From assembly GCF_016909155.1 (NCBI RefSeq), contig NZ_JAFBFG010000003.1, positions 62,001 to 126,000 of the forward strand: 64,000 nt of DNA, written 5' to 3'. The stretch comes from Chryseomicrobium aureum. GTDB taxonomy: Bacteria; Bacillota; Bacilli; Bacillales_A; Planococcaceae. The notes beneath the pieces were generated by a model. That model was not told the DNA's origin. It saw only the letters and a list, made by a program, of their open reading frames with translations, and did no database searches. Positions 53,510 to 62,466 of this stretch are shown here, piece after piece; the first letter of the stretch is position 1, and the number at the start of each line of letters is the position of its first letter. The translations under genes were made by a program, and so were the position numbers.

Positions 53510-53851
53510 TTAACCTTTGACCAACTTCAAAGTAAACTTTTCTCTATTCGCTCTTCTTTGGTCCAGTAACTGTTTCATCTCGGATGACCGGTTCAGTTGA
53601 TTGGCTAATTGTACATAAGAGACATGTAAAAACTTTGCTATGTCTGCAATTCTATCTTCATCAAGCGTCGGCCAAGTTTTTTCTAGCTGTATTTGTAGAA
53701 GTTCTCGCGATTTCAACATGTCTGCAGATGTCACGTAGGGCAAAAAATCAAGGGCTAGTGTGGCCGTGCGATAACGATAAGATGTTGCACCCGTTTTCAG
53801 CATTTCCTTTTCTTCGACTAGTTGTTCTTGTAGTTTCGAAATAAGTTCCAC
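53510..53851 (-). CDS. Small helical protein paired with nucleotidyltransferase
   Basis: The 113-residue product is all-helical and charged, with no known motif (MELISKLQEQLVEEKEM...). It begins 16 bases after the nucleotidyltransferase gene, with GGAGGTGG before the ATG at 53851, so the two are probably one unit. A role as partner or antitoxin is possible but not shown by sequence. Confidence 0.68.
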   Translation of the reverse strand: MELISKLQEQLVEEKEMLKTGATSYRYRTATLALDFLPYVTSADMLKSRELLQIQLEKTWPTLDEDRIADIAKFLHVSYVQLANQLNRSSEMKQLLDQRRANREKFTLKLVKG

Positions 53852-53867
53852 TGCGCCACCTCCTTGA

Positions 53868-54413
53868 CTAGTTTATATTTATGCCTTTTCTTTTGAGAAT
53901 CTCCTTTAGTTGATGATGATTTGAATTAGGATCATTAGGATTGAGCAGAAAGTCTTTATATTCTTCTACAAGTTCAAATAAACTATCTAGATCACATAGC
54001 TCTAGGAGATCTGTTTCCTCTAAATCTTTCAAATCTTTTTCCCGTCTCGAAAAGATTTTGCTACATGCGAGCAACTCGATCGATGGCACATATACATCTA
54101 TATGGGTGAAGCGTGTGCCTTCTAAACGAAACCTGTCTCTTTCTTTAAAATCTTCTGCAGGCGGGACCTCCATAATACCGCCCACGATATCAATCGCAAG
54201 TTCACTTAAGATGTCCATGAACCCCTTCGCATCGGTAGACGATAGGATATTGATATCGATGTCACGGGTAGGGCGAAATTTTCTATCTGCTTGCTGCATA
54301 TGAAGCAACAATGCAGCTCCTCCAAGCAATAAGATTTCTGCTCGGATATTGCGTATCTCACATAACACATCGAGCTCGTCTAGCGCGACTAGTATGGATT
54401 CTATCTCTGTCAT
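53868..54413 (-). CDS. Nucleotidyltransferase-fold protein (DUF6036/AbiEii-like)
   Basis: The 181-residue product has the nucleotidyltransferase core: LLGGAALLLHMQ, then RPTRDIDINIL with the paired metal-binding Asp residues, and a third acidic strand at FTHIDVYVP. Proteins of this group include type IV toxins and their relatives. The ATG at 54413 is preferred because TGGAGA lies before it; a GTG at 54443 has none at a usable distance. It is coupled to the small helical protein gene downstream. Confidence 0.8.
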   Translation of the reverse strand: MTEIESILVALDELDVLCEIRNIRAEILLLGGAALLLHMQQADRKFRPTRDIDINILSSTDAKGFMDILSELAIDIVGGIMEVPPAEDFKERDRFRLEGTRFTHIDVYVPSIELLACSKIFSRREKDLKDLEETDLLELCDLDSLFELVEEYKDFLLNPNDPNSNHHQLKEILKRKGININ

Positions 54414-54622
54414 TTTATCTCCAAAGGCAGCCAGTGTACTCACGCTCCATTCCTACTAGACGTCTTGTTAGTATATTCAGTATAAATGCTTAGAATACTC
54501 TATACAACCGTTTGGATTTTTATTGAGTGTCCGTGTTGGTGGTGGCGATAGGAACCTTTTTGAGAAAGAAGCAAGGGCTTTTAAGAACAGAAAGTTCAAA
54601 AATGGAGATTTACACCATATCC

Positions 54623-54672
54623 GGCCTGTCACTCTATTTATATCTCTGTCCAAATTATGTTTATGACAGGCC
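54623..54672. repeat. Inverted repeat related to family A
   Basis: GGCCTGTCA at 54623-54631 and TGACAGGCC at 54664-54672, a 50-bp arrangement that recalls family A (GCCTGTCAC). The gap 54414-55337 holds only repeats as far as I can see. Confidence 0.55.
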
Positions 54673-54758
54673 GCCGTATTTGACTACAATGCCAACAGGA
54701 AATCTTCAATATGCTTCTGTTTATCTTCTTCATTTCTTTCCTGACACATGAGAAGAAA

Positions 54759-54801
54759 TCCGGCACTTGGTGGACATCTTCATCCATCTTCTCCCGGATC
54801 T
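54759..54801. repeat. Family D element 3
   Basis: CCGGCACTTGGTGGA ... TCCATCTTCTCCCGG. Its left flank (CTTCTTCATTTCTTTCCTG) resembles that of element 1, so the repeated unit is longer than the hairpin. Family B element 9 follows 62 bases later. Confidence 0.8.
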
Positions 54802-54863
54802 TGCTTGCTAGCTCTTCTTTACTAACTCACTTCTCTTACTGACAATCACCACTCCACTACAAT

Positions 54864-55009
54864 TGGAAGCAGCCCCCAAAAGGTACCTGGTACCCACACA
54901 ACTTCAACACAATTTATGTTTATCCAGTTTTTAACACAGGAATGCGGGTTCCTAGTGCATACCCAGTGAATAATCTTCATTGTCCGAATTGTTTTTGGGA
55001 CAGGTACCT
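54864..55009 (+). repeat. Family B element 9
   Basis: Begins TGGAAGCAGCCCCCAAAAGG and ends TTTTTGGGACAGGTACCT. A family C right half follows after 8 bases. Confidence 0.92.
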
Positions 55010-55017
55010 AGTTTGAA

Positions 55018-55273
55018 GCAAATTGTGTTGAATTGTTTCGTGCACAGGTACCGATTTTTAAACTGCACAATATTAATTGTAGAAAAGTGCTTCTTCTAAT
55101 TTAGCAGTTACAGTAGATCAAGGTCGTCTGAATAATTATAGAATTGTAGTGAATTGTGCGTTGCACAGGTACCGATTATTATTGGTAGATCAAGGTCGCC
55201 TGGATAATTATAGAATTGTACGGTGCACAGTGGTCACCTTTTCAATTTTCACAATGTGAATTGTGAAGGTGAC
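55018..55273. repeat. Family C half-elements, 36-bp duplication and hairpin
   Basis: Right ends of family C lie at 55018-55052 and 55139-55173 without left ends. A 36-bp segment (GTAGATCAAGGTCG...) at about 55112 recurs at about 55185. GGTCACC at about 55232 and AAGGTGAC at 55266 bound a last hairpin (TTCACA/TGTGAA core) just before the next gene. Confidence 0.75.
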
Positions 55274-55337
55274 AGGCATTTGTTTTCAATGCTATAATAT
55301 TTGTATAGAGAAAAATTATTGACGAGGAATATGTATA

Positions 55338-55718
55338 ATGTCAAAGTTCATTTTTTCTCCATTAATAAAAGTTTCTGCAAATATAATCTCAACATTAATA
55401 TTTGGTATATTATGTAGTGCTTTAATAGCAGAAATAACAATTAATGGGGTTCTTGAGTGGGGAGCAATGTTGAAGTCTTGGTTACTATATTTCATGATTA
55501 GTTTTACTATTTTATTAATAACCTATAACTACTTTCTTTACATTCATGATCGAAACCTTTTAGAGAAGTCTGATGCTATAGAGAGGTTTAAAGATAAATT
55601 ATTCGATGAAGTTGGAGATTCAGCTGTTAAATTTGCAGTTGATAGACTTGACAGAGGCGATTTAGGAGGTTTAACTGAATTGTCAGCTCTAATTAAAGAT
55701 TTGGAGAAGAAAAAGTAA
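55338..55718 (+). CDS. Small two-helix membrane protein, first gene of a TA-like pair
   Basis: The 126-residue product has two membrane segments (about residues 12-32 and 47-68) and a charged cytoplasmic helix containing DRLDRGDLGGLTELSALIKD. The ATG at 55338 has GAGGA about 10 bases before it. Its stop overlaps the next start (TAATG). It is AT-rich, unlike the region to its left. I do not recognise the family. Confidence 0.7.
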   Translation: MSKFIFSPLIKVSANIISTLIFGILCSALIAEITINGVLEWGAMLKSWLLYFMISFTILLITYNYFLYIHDRNLLEKSDAIERFKDKLFDEVGDSAVKFAVDRLDRGDLGGLTELSALIKDLEKKK

Positions 55719-55993
55719 TGGAAATATTAATAAATGATAAATTAAAAAAGAAAATAATAAACTTATCAGAGAATGATATAAAATTCCAAGATTATTTATT
55801 AGAATTCTATAATAACCTTTCAAATAATAACAAGAATGCAATCTATTCTTATAATAATATTAAGCTTTTCAAAGATAAAAATAATAAAGTATATGTTCAC
55901 AAAATAAAAAATTACCGTTTTCTATTTACCATCGATGATCTCAATATGACAATTATTCTTGTCGATGTATATAAAAGAAATAGATTTGGATAA
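55718..55993 (+). CDS. RelE/ParE-fold-like small protein
   Basis: The 91-residue basic protein ends with YVHKIKNYRFLFTIDDLNMTIILVDVYKRNRFG, which follows the last strands of RelE/ParE-type toxins (Y-R-x-h-h-x-h-D...h-h-D-h-x-x-R). The first half is a lysine/asparagine-rich helix. It shares one base with the stop of the membrane protein gene, an intimate coupling. If it is a toxin, its partner being a membrane protein would be unusual. A terminator follows at once. Confidence 0.65.
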   Translation: MEILINDKLKKKIINLSENDIKFQDYLLEFYNNLSNNNKNAIYSYNNIKLFKDKNNKVYVHKIKNYRFLFTIDDLNMTIILVDVYKRNRFG

Positions 55994-55998
55994 ATTAA

Positions 55999-56040
55999 AC
56001 ACCGTTTAGAATAAAATTCCAAACGGTGTTCTTTTATTTC
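55999..56040. terminator. Bidirectional intrinsic terminator
   Basis: AACACCGTTT/AAACGGTGTT stem (55999-56030) between the TA-like pair and the convergent polysaccharide genes; T-rich sequence follows on the plus strand and AAATTAA lies on the other side. Confidence 0.8.
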
Positions 56041-57047
56041 TTTTTATAATATTCCACATACCACCGAGCGAATTTCTCCAACCCATCCTCAATAGAAGTC
56101 TGAGGCTTAAACCCAACTGCTTTTTGAAGAGCATCTGTAGATGCGTAAGTCGCTGGCACATCCCCTGGCTTGATTGGTTCAAACTCTTTCTTGAATTCAA
56201 CCTCTTTACCTAGAGCTTTTGAAAGTGCGCCTTCAAGCGCATGGATAAAGTGCATCAATTTCTCAGGGTTATTATTACCAATGTTGTACACCTTGTGTGC
56301 AACTTCTCCAGTAGGTGGCTGATCCGTTAAGCGCACGATACCTTCAACGATATCATCAATATAAGTAAAGTCACGGTAAAGGTCATTATCAAAATCACCA
56401 TTGTTATAGATCTTGATGCTTTCACCTGCGAAGTACTTATCAGTAAATCCAAAGTAGGCCATATCTGGACGCCCCATTGGTCCATAAACTGTGAAGAAGC
56501 GCAGACCTGTTGCAGGAATCTTATAAAGATGGCTATACGTGTGCGCCATCAATTCATTCGTTTTCTTAGTAGCTGCATATAAGGAGACAGGTGTATCCAC
56601 AAAATCCCTCTCTTCAAACGGAACTTTTTTGTTAGAGCCGTATACCGAACTCGAAGAAGCATAGATCAAGTGTTTGACTGGATAAGCTCTACATGCTTCG
56701 ATGATATTAAAGAATCCAGTTACATTACTCTCTATATAAGCATCTGGATTTTCAATCGAATAGCGTACACCTGCTTGAGCAGCCAAGTTCACCACTACAT
56801 CAAACTTATTCTCAGCAAACAAATTCAACATAAACGCCTTATCTGCAAGATCCCCTTTTACAAAGGAAAAGTTCGGGTGTCCATTAAGCTTAACTAATCT
56901 ATCTTCTTTTAACTGAACATTATAATAAGAATTCAAGTTATCTAGCCCTACAACTTTAATCCCTCGATCAAGATACGCCTTAGATAAATAGCTGCCGATA
57001 AAACCGGCAGCTCCTGTCACTAAATATGTAAGTTGATTATTTTCCAC
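56034..57047 (-). CDS. UDP-glucuronate 4-epimerase (CapI-type)
   Basis: The 337-residue short-chain dehydrogenase/epimerase has the NAD motif TGAAGFIGSYLS, the catalytic Ser/Tyr/Lys in SSSSVYG and SLYAATKK, and the segments DNLNSYYNVQLKEDRL and GLRFFTVYGPMGRPDMA of the CapI/LspL group, which turns UDP-glucuronate into UDP-galacturonate. The start is a GTG at 57047, overlapping the ugd stop by 11 bases, with GGAG upstream. Its substrate is made by the neighbouring enzyme. Confidence 0.9.
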   Translation of the reverse strand: MENNQLTYLVTGAAGFIGSYLSKAYLDRGIKVVGLDNLNSYYNVQLKEDRLVKLNGHPNFSFVKGDLADKAFMLNLFAENKFDVVVNLAAQAGVRYSIENPDAYIESNVTGFFNIIEACRAYPVKHLIYASSSSVYGSNKKVPFEERDFVDTPVSLYAATKKTNELMAHTYSHLYKIPATGLRFFTVYGPMGRPDMAYFGFTDKYFAGESIKIYNNGDFDNDLYRDFTYIDDIVEGIVRLTDQPPTGEVAHKVYNIGNNNPEKLMHFIHALEGALSKALGKEVEFKKEFEPIKPGDVPATYASTDALQKAVGFKPQTSIEDGLEKFARWYVEYYKKK

Positions 57048-58401
57048 TACTTACAACTCCTTCACGAACTCGCTCCGTTGCCATACGCCCGATTGAATGA
57101 TATTCAACATTTGCTTGTTGCATCTCTTCAACTACATACACATTGCGTCCATCGTACACTAATGGCGTTTGCATAAGTTCTATGTATTCAATAGGAGAAA
57201 CGGCTTTGACTTCTGGCCACTCTGTAAATAAGAAAGCAACATTTGCATCCTTTAAAGCAGCTTGAGGAGAACCAACGTATGTGATGGTTCCATTTAAGTT
57301 CTTACCTTCTGGATAGAAGCGTTTGAAATTCTCAGCACCTACTGGATCAAATGCAAAGATGTCAGCACCTTTTTCAAGCAATAACTTCACATTGTCTAAA
57401 GAAGCTGCCTCTCGTAAATCATCTGTTCCTGGTTTGAATGTCAAACCTAATACAGCTACTTTAAGACCAGAGAACGTGATAAGTCGTTTTGCAGCTTTCT
57501 TAAACAACTTCACTTTTTGTTCGGCATTCACATCTACTGCAGCTTTCACAGTCTTCAGATCATATCCATTCTCACGCGCAATATGTTCCAAAGCTTTGGT
57601 ATCTTTTGGGAAACAAGATCCACCAAAACCAATCCCAGCATTCAAGAACTTACTTCCAATACGAGCATCATAGCTCATACCCTTCGCCACTTCTTGAACA
57701 TCAGCACCAACCAATTCACACAAATTCGCAATGTCATTCATATACGAAATCTTCAGTGCTAAGAAGTCATTCGAAGCATACTTAATCATCTCTGCGGAAC
57801 GACGATTTACAGATACCATTGGAATATTGAAAGGCTCATAGATTTTCATTAATATTTCTTCTGCCCATTTACTCTCAGTTCCAATGACAATACGCTCAGC
57901 ATGCAATGTGTCATGCACCGCAGATCCTTGTGCTAAGAACTCAGGGTTCGATGCTACTTCTACACGCACATCATTTACTAAGAAGTCTTGAATAAATTGC
58001 TCTACTTTATCATTCGTACCGATTGGGACAGTTGATTTAACAACTACTAAACAATCTTTTTCTACAGATTCTGCAATTTGACGAGCTACAGTAGCAATAT
58101 ATGAAAGATTTGCAGATCCATCCGGTTGTTCTGGAGTTCCAACCCCAATAAAAATTGCATCGGCATCTTTATATGCTGATTGAAAATCAGTTGTATAATC
58201 AATGCGACCCGCAGCGAAGTTTTTCTTCATGAGCTCTTCTAAGCCTGATTCGAAAATTGGGGATGTACCAGATTTCATAAGTTCTACTTTGTCCTGATCT
58301 ATATCGACACATAATACTTGATGACCCATTTCGGCGAATGTTACACCGGCTACTAGGCCAACGTAGCCGGTACCACTTACTACTATCTTATATTGTTTCA
58401 T
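57037..58401 (-). CDS. ugd: UDP-glucose 6-dehydrogenase
   Basis: The 454-residue enzyme oxidises UDP-glucose twice to UDP-glucuronate. It has the amino-terminal NAD motif GTGYVGLVAGV, the catalytic cysteine in GFGGSCFPKDT, and the third-domain segments LGLTFKPGTDDLREA and VYDGRNV. AAGAGGTG precedes the ATG. Together with the epimerase it supplies uronic acid sugar nucleotides for the polysaccharide made by the genes upstream. Confidence 0.96.
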   Translation of the reverse strand: MKQYKIVVSGTGYVGLVAGVTFAEMGHQVLCVDIDQDKVELMKSGTSPIFESGLEELMKKNFAAGRIDYTTDFQSAYKDADAIFIGVGTPEQPDGSANLSYIATVARQIAESVEKDCLVVVKSTVPIGTNDKVEQFIQDFLVNDVRVEVASNPEFLAQGSAVHDTLHAERIVIGTESKWAEEILMKIYEPFNIPMVSVNRRSAEMIKYASNDFLALKISYMNDIANLCELVGADVQEVAKGMSYDARIGSKFLNAGIGFGGSCFPKDTKALEHIARENGYDLKTVKAAVDVNAEQKVKLFKKAAKRLITFSGLKVAVLGLTFKPGTDDLREAASLDNVKLLLEKGADIFAFDPVGAENFKRFYPEGKNLNGTITYVGSPQAALKDANVAFLFTEWPEVKAVSPIEYIELMQTPLVYDGRNVYVVEEMQQANVEYHSIGRMATERVREGVVSSGK

Positions 58402-58438
58402 ATTTACATTGCACCTCTTGTAATAAATCCAAAATTAA

Positions 58439-59932
58439 CTATGCACTTGGAAATATATTTATATTGTTTTTCTTAAAAAAATCTAATTTATATAATGCTA
58501 CTATTCCTAGAAAAACTAGCAAAAAAGACATCAAACCAATTCCCCAAATGTTCAAATTAGATTTTATTAAAAGGGACATTGAAAAAGTTATAATAAAAAC
58601 AAATATAACAGGAATATAACCATTTAAAAGATAATGGTGGGTTTTTACATTAATCATTTTTTCAAAATATCGAATATAAAATGGTATTAAAATTATTGTT
58701 AATAAAAGGGAAATACCCGCACCAATTAAGTCAAAGAAATAAATCAGTACGATTGTTGAAATAATTTTTATTGCTGCGGTAATTATTGCATAATATGCAT
58801 TATATTTGGGCATATTTAAACCATTGAACATAAAATAAACTGTAACATTACTGCCTATAAATAAGTATGATATTAGAATTAAGAGAAAAATGAAATATGC
58901 ATTTTCTGCAAATTCTACATCTATCCATAATTCCAGTATTTCTTTCGAGAAAAAAATGAATGGAAATATTAGAACGGCACTAAACAAAAACACTATATTC
59001 TGCGTTTTTAAATATAGGCTTCTTATTTCTGACTTTGAAGAAGTGCTGTTTAATTCTGCTGTAGCAGGAAAAATCACATTAGCTGCAGTAGCTACTAAGG
59101 AATGAATTCTTTGAGCAATTGACATTGGAATCGAATAATAAGTTACAAACTGCGGACCCAACATTAAGTTGATAATTATTTTATCTGCTTGTCCTATAAG
59201 CGCATTAGATATCTGAGTTATTAAATTATATACTCCAAAACTTATCAAATCTCTGAAAATATTTGAATCAAATAAAAAAAGTAATTTTAAATAATTTGTG
59301 ATTTTTTTATTTATCAAATAGTAACTTAAGATTCCAATTAAAAGACTCGAAATCTTTGCATACATTAGTCCAACAATTGAATAATCATGGTAAATTACAA
59401 AAGCTATTACTGAAACTTCAGTTATTGTAATGAATATTTTTCCAAGTGCATTAAAACTATTTTTTTGTAGTGCAATAGAAATATTTGAACTAACTATTAA
59501 AATCATATTTAATAAGATGATTAGACCACCTAGATATAGTACATATTCTAGTGAATATTGATTTACGTCTCCATCATCAAACAAATAATATATCAAATTC
59601 ATTTTATTAAATATAAATATGATGAAGTTTAATAGTATACCCAACACTAAATAAATAAATAAAGATGTAGTATACGAAATATTAAATTTGTTAAATTCGC
59701 CTTTTGAATAGAAATGACTAAATTGTCTTGTCGAAGCCCCTGACAAACCAAGATCTACCGTAGACATGAATCCAGTAATGGCAATTAAAGTGATATAAAT
59801 GCCATAACCAATCACCCCTAAATAATTTACTATATAAGGAGTAATAATTATAAATGATACAATATTTATAGTCATAGCCAGAAGGTTAAAAAAAGAGTTT
59901 CTCAATAACCTATTTTTAAACATCTCCACCAA
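58439..59932 (-). CDS. Wzx-type polysaccharide flippase
   Basis: The 497-residue protein has 14 or so membrane segments and the start NRLLRNSFFNLLAMTINIVSF of the polysaccharide-specific transport group (MOP superfamily). It should flip lipid-linked repeat units across the membrane. The frame opens TTG-GTG-GAG-ATG; the TTG at 59932 has GAAGG before it, while the ATG at 59923 lies too near GGTGGAG. Very AT-rich, as are the next three genes. Confidence 0.9.
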   Translation of the reverse strand: MVEMFKNRLLRNSFFNLLAMTINIVSFIIITPYIVNYLGVIGYGIYITLIAITGFMSTVDLGLSGASTRQFSHFYSKGEFNKFNISYTTSLFIYLVLGILLNFIIFIFNKMNLIYYLFDDGDVNQYSLEYVLYLGGLIILLNMILIVSSNISIALQKNSFNALGKIFITITEVSVIAFVIYHDYSIVGLMYAKISSLLIGILSYYLINKKITNYLKLLFLFDSNIFRDLISFGVYNLITQISNALIGQADKIIINLMLGPQFVTYYSIPMSIAQRIHSLVATAANVIFPATAELNSTSSKSEIRSLYLKTQNIVFLFSAVLIFPFIFFSKEILELWIDVEFAENAYFIFLLILISYLFIGSNVTVYFMFNGLNMPKYNAYYAIITAAIKIISTIVLIYFFDLIGAGISLLLTIILIPFYIRYFEKMINVKTHHYLLNGYIPVIFVFIITFSMSLLIKSNLNIWGIGLMSFLLVFLGIVALYKLDFFKKNNINIFPSA

Positions 59933-59951
59933 AATAAAACCTTCATTTCCG

Positions 59952-61235
59952 CTAGATTATTTTAAATCTTCTTGTAAAAATCCACAATAACAACGTTAAT
60001 ATAAACGTGAAAAAAGACTCTCCCATTTGTAACATTTGATTATTTGCAGGAATATAGATTATTATAATACTCACTTGACAAATTAATGGTAATGCCAAAT
60101 AGTTATTTTTTTCCACAAGATCTTTTAAAGAGATAGCGAGTAAGTATCCAAGTATAAAGAGAATAAACATAGTACCCATAAACGTAATATCGGAAGCTAA
60201 CCAAGGAAAAATAGATGACCACGTAATTAGTGGATCCCAACCACTAGAGATAGTTTTATATGGATATGTTTTACTAAAGATTTCAATGTTAAACAATGCC
60301 TCAAAATTGTTTAAAAGAAAAATTGAATTACCAACTCCATAAGTCCATGTGAATTCTTCTTCCATGGCTAAACTTAAACCATAATATCCTTGAGAGATAT
60401 AACTCTGAAACTGAATTACTCCTACTTTTAGTTGTTCTGGGAAAATATTAACTAAAACTGACTGGTCATCAGAATATATATCTGCACGCATATTGTACTC
60501 TCCTATAGATTCCCCAACTCTTGATGTTTGTGTTGATTGAAAATACAGTAAAAATTGATTGAAAAAGACCACAACTATAATTAAAATAGACAATCTTTTA
60601 AAAAAGGCAATTATATTATGTTTTAAATTTACTAAAATAATTTTTTTTATTATTATGATAACAACTGTAATAATTAAATAGTCTACTAAAAGCTTATTAA
60701 TTCCCATATTAAATGAAATTAAAAGATATAGTACACTTATTAAAATTGCTAAATATCTTTTAAACTTAGGTATTTTCCCCCAATAATATAGAGTTAGTGG
60801 CAATAATGAAAATAAAAAAGGCCCAAAAATCATTCGCAAATATTCTATTGATGAATTATTATTTAATCTGACCTGTTGAGTTTGAAAATAAGCATTTCCT
60901 AAATCAGCAAAAACATTCAATTCTGGAAATAATAGTCCTGTTCTAGTAATAGAGGTAGGTATCAGTAAAACAATACTTAATATTAATGATGTATTATACC
61001 ATCTCCCAAAGAATCCTATTACTCTTGATTTTGTTTTCAAGCTTAACCCATACAAATAGCCTAAATATAAAAAAATGAAATTTATAAAAAGGTAGACATA
61101 GAGCTTAAATTTATTTGTTACTGGCCATGGCCAAGCACCAAACTCAAAAATAATCAAAGTAATAAACAAGTATGTTAGAAAGATCTTACCTAAAATCTTC
61201 TGATTATAATCGTCAGTATTTATAATAAAAATCAC
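59952..61235 (-). CDS. Wzy-type O-antigen/capsule repeat polymerase
   Basis: The 427-residue product has about 11 membrane segments and a large outside loop between about residues 240 and 330 (YFQSTQTSRVGESIGEYNMR...), the usual plan of repeat-unit polymerases, whose sequences are otherwise poorly conserved. The position next to a flippase gene supports the call. It begins 4 bases after the glycosyltransferase stop. Confidence 0.8.
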   Translation of the reverse strand: MIFIINTDDYNQKILGKIFLTYLFITLIIFEFGAWPWPVTNKFKLYVYLFINFIFLYLGYLYGLSLKTKSRVIGFFGRWYNTSLILSIVLLIPTSITRTGLLFPELNVFADLGNAYFQTQQVRLNNNSSIEYLRMIFGPFLFSLLPLTLYYWGKIPKFKRYLAILISVLYLLISFNMGINKLLVDYLIITVVIIIIKKIILVNLKHNIIAFFKRLSILIIVVVFFNQFLLYFQSTQTSRVGESIGEYNMRADIYSDDQSVLVNIFPEQLKVGVIQFQSYISQGYYGLSLAMEEEFTWTYGVGNSIFLLNNFEALFNIEIFSKTYPYKTISSGWDPLITWSSIFPWLASDITFMGTMFILFILGYLLAISLKDLVEKNNYLALPLICQVSIIIIYIPANNQMLQMGESFFTFILTLLLWIFTRRFKII

Positions 61236-61239
61236 CCAC

Positions 61240-62451
61240 TCAATTATTTAGCTCTTCAATTAATGTCTTAATTTTTTGAGTTTGAGCTAGATAATTCTTG
61301 TTTTTTAAAACCCACTCTTTACTATTCTCTCCAAATCGTATTAAATCTTTTATATCATTTTCTAAAACCTCATTAATCTTTTTCCCAAACCCCTCTTCAC
61401 TCTCAGTTTCAAACCAATAAAGAAAGGAATCATATTCTTTAGGGATTCCCTTCAATCTTGTCGAAATTACTGGAGTTCCAGATGCCATATACTCTAAAGT
61501 TTTAGAAGGAAAGGAGAATTTTGTAAATTCCTCGTTAGATGGGCGTGGGTTTACTAACAATGTACATTTTCTTTGAATTTCTAGGATTTCCGTTCTAAAT
61601 GCAACCCCAAAGTATTTAATTTGTGGGTGCTTTAATGAGAACATTTTAAGTTCCTCTACATAATCTCCTTCACCATATATCCATAATTCAGCATCTTTTT
61701 CTACATATTTTGTAAATCCTCTGACCAAAGATTCTAAACCGTATTTTTTATAGATAGCGCCAGTATATAAAACAATGGGTTTATCATATCTCTTAATTAA
61801 ATTGTTGGAAAGAGTTTGTTCTTCAGAGACAAGACCTTCCATAATTACATACGGTTTTGAAAGGATGTTTATTTTTTTTATCATTGGTTCGGTTAATAAT
61901 ACATAACCATCAAATTTATTTATAATATTTGGTTTGATTTTATTGACAGATTTTATAATTAAACCTTTAAATCCAGTTGTATTATATGAAGAACTGTATT
62001 CGGGTAAATCAGGCACAATTAATATAACTTTTATTTTGAAAATTTTTTTAGCAATAAATGCAGATAACATAGTTGGATATAGGGGCCAATGCAATATTAC
62101 CACTCTATTAGCAATTGACTCTTTTGAAAATTTTATTATTTCTATTAAACTATTTATAAAAATATGGATAGATTTTAAAATCGAGATATTTATTAGCTTC
62201 ATGTAATTTATCTCTAATTCCTCACTAACTATATCCTTTTTAAGATTAATAAAAAGTTTATGTGATTGTGGGTAGGAAGGAACGCTAGGTATAGAGATAA
62301 CTTTATTGTTTGCAAAATTTGCTAAGCCTTTAGCAATTGAAAGATCGAAAGTTTGTTGTGGAGTTTTAAAATTCTTTCCATTTAAATATTTTTTAATTAT
62401 ATGTTTAATTTTAAGTTCAGTGGTTGCAGAGCTTATATATAGTAATTTCAA
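61240..62451 (-). CDS. Glycosyltransferase family 4 protein
   Basis: The 403-residue protein has the GT-B fold signs of family 4: KPIVLYTGAIYKKYGLESLV, ELWIYGEGDYVEEL, and the donor-site Glu region KTLEYMASGTPVIST. It should add one sugar of the repeat unit on the cytoplasmic face. Donor and acceptor are unknown. The gene is very AT-rich. Confidence 0.88.
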   Translation of the reverse strand: MKLLYISSATTELKIKHIIKKYLNGKNFKTPQQTFDLSIAKGLANFANNKVISIPSVPSYPQSHKLFINLKKDIVSEELEINYMKLINISILKSIHIFINSLIEIIKFSKESIANRVVILHWPLYPTMLSAFIAKKIFKIKVILIVPDLPEYSSSYNTTGFKGLIIKSVNKIKPNIINKFDGYVLLTEPMIKKINILSKPYVIMEGLVSEEQTLSNNLIKRYDKPIVLYTGAIYKKYGLESLVRGFTKYVEKDAELWIYGEGDYVEELKMFSLKHPQIKYFGVAFRTEILEIQRKCTLLVNPRPSNEEFTKFSFPSKTLEYMASGTPVISTRLKGIPKEYDSFLYWFETESEEGFGKKINEVLENDIKDLIRFGENSKEWVLKNKNYLAQTQKIKTLIEELNN

Positions 62452-62466
62452 ATATTTATTATCTCC

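Noticed and set aside
54527-54751. 74-codon frame on the plus strand
   Set aside because: No ribosome binding site or family signs; it covers an inverted repeat and the flank of a family D element.
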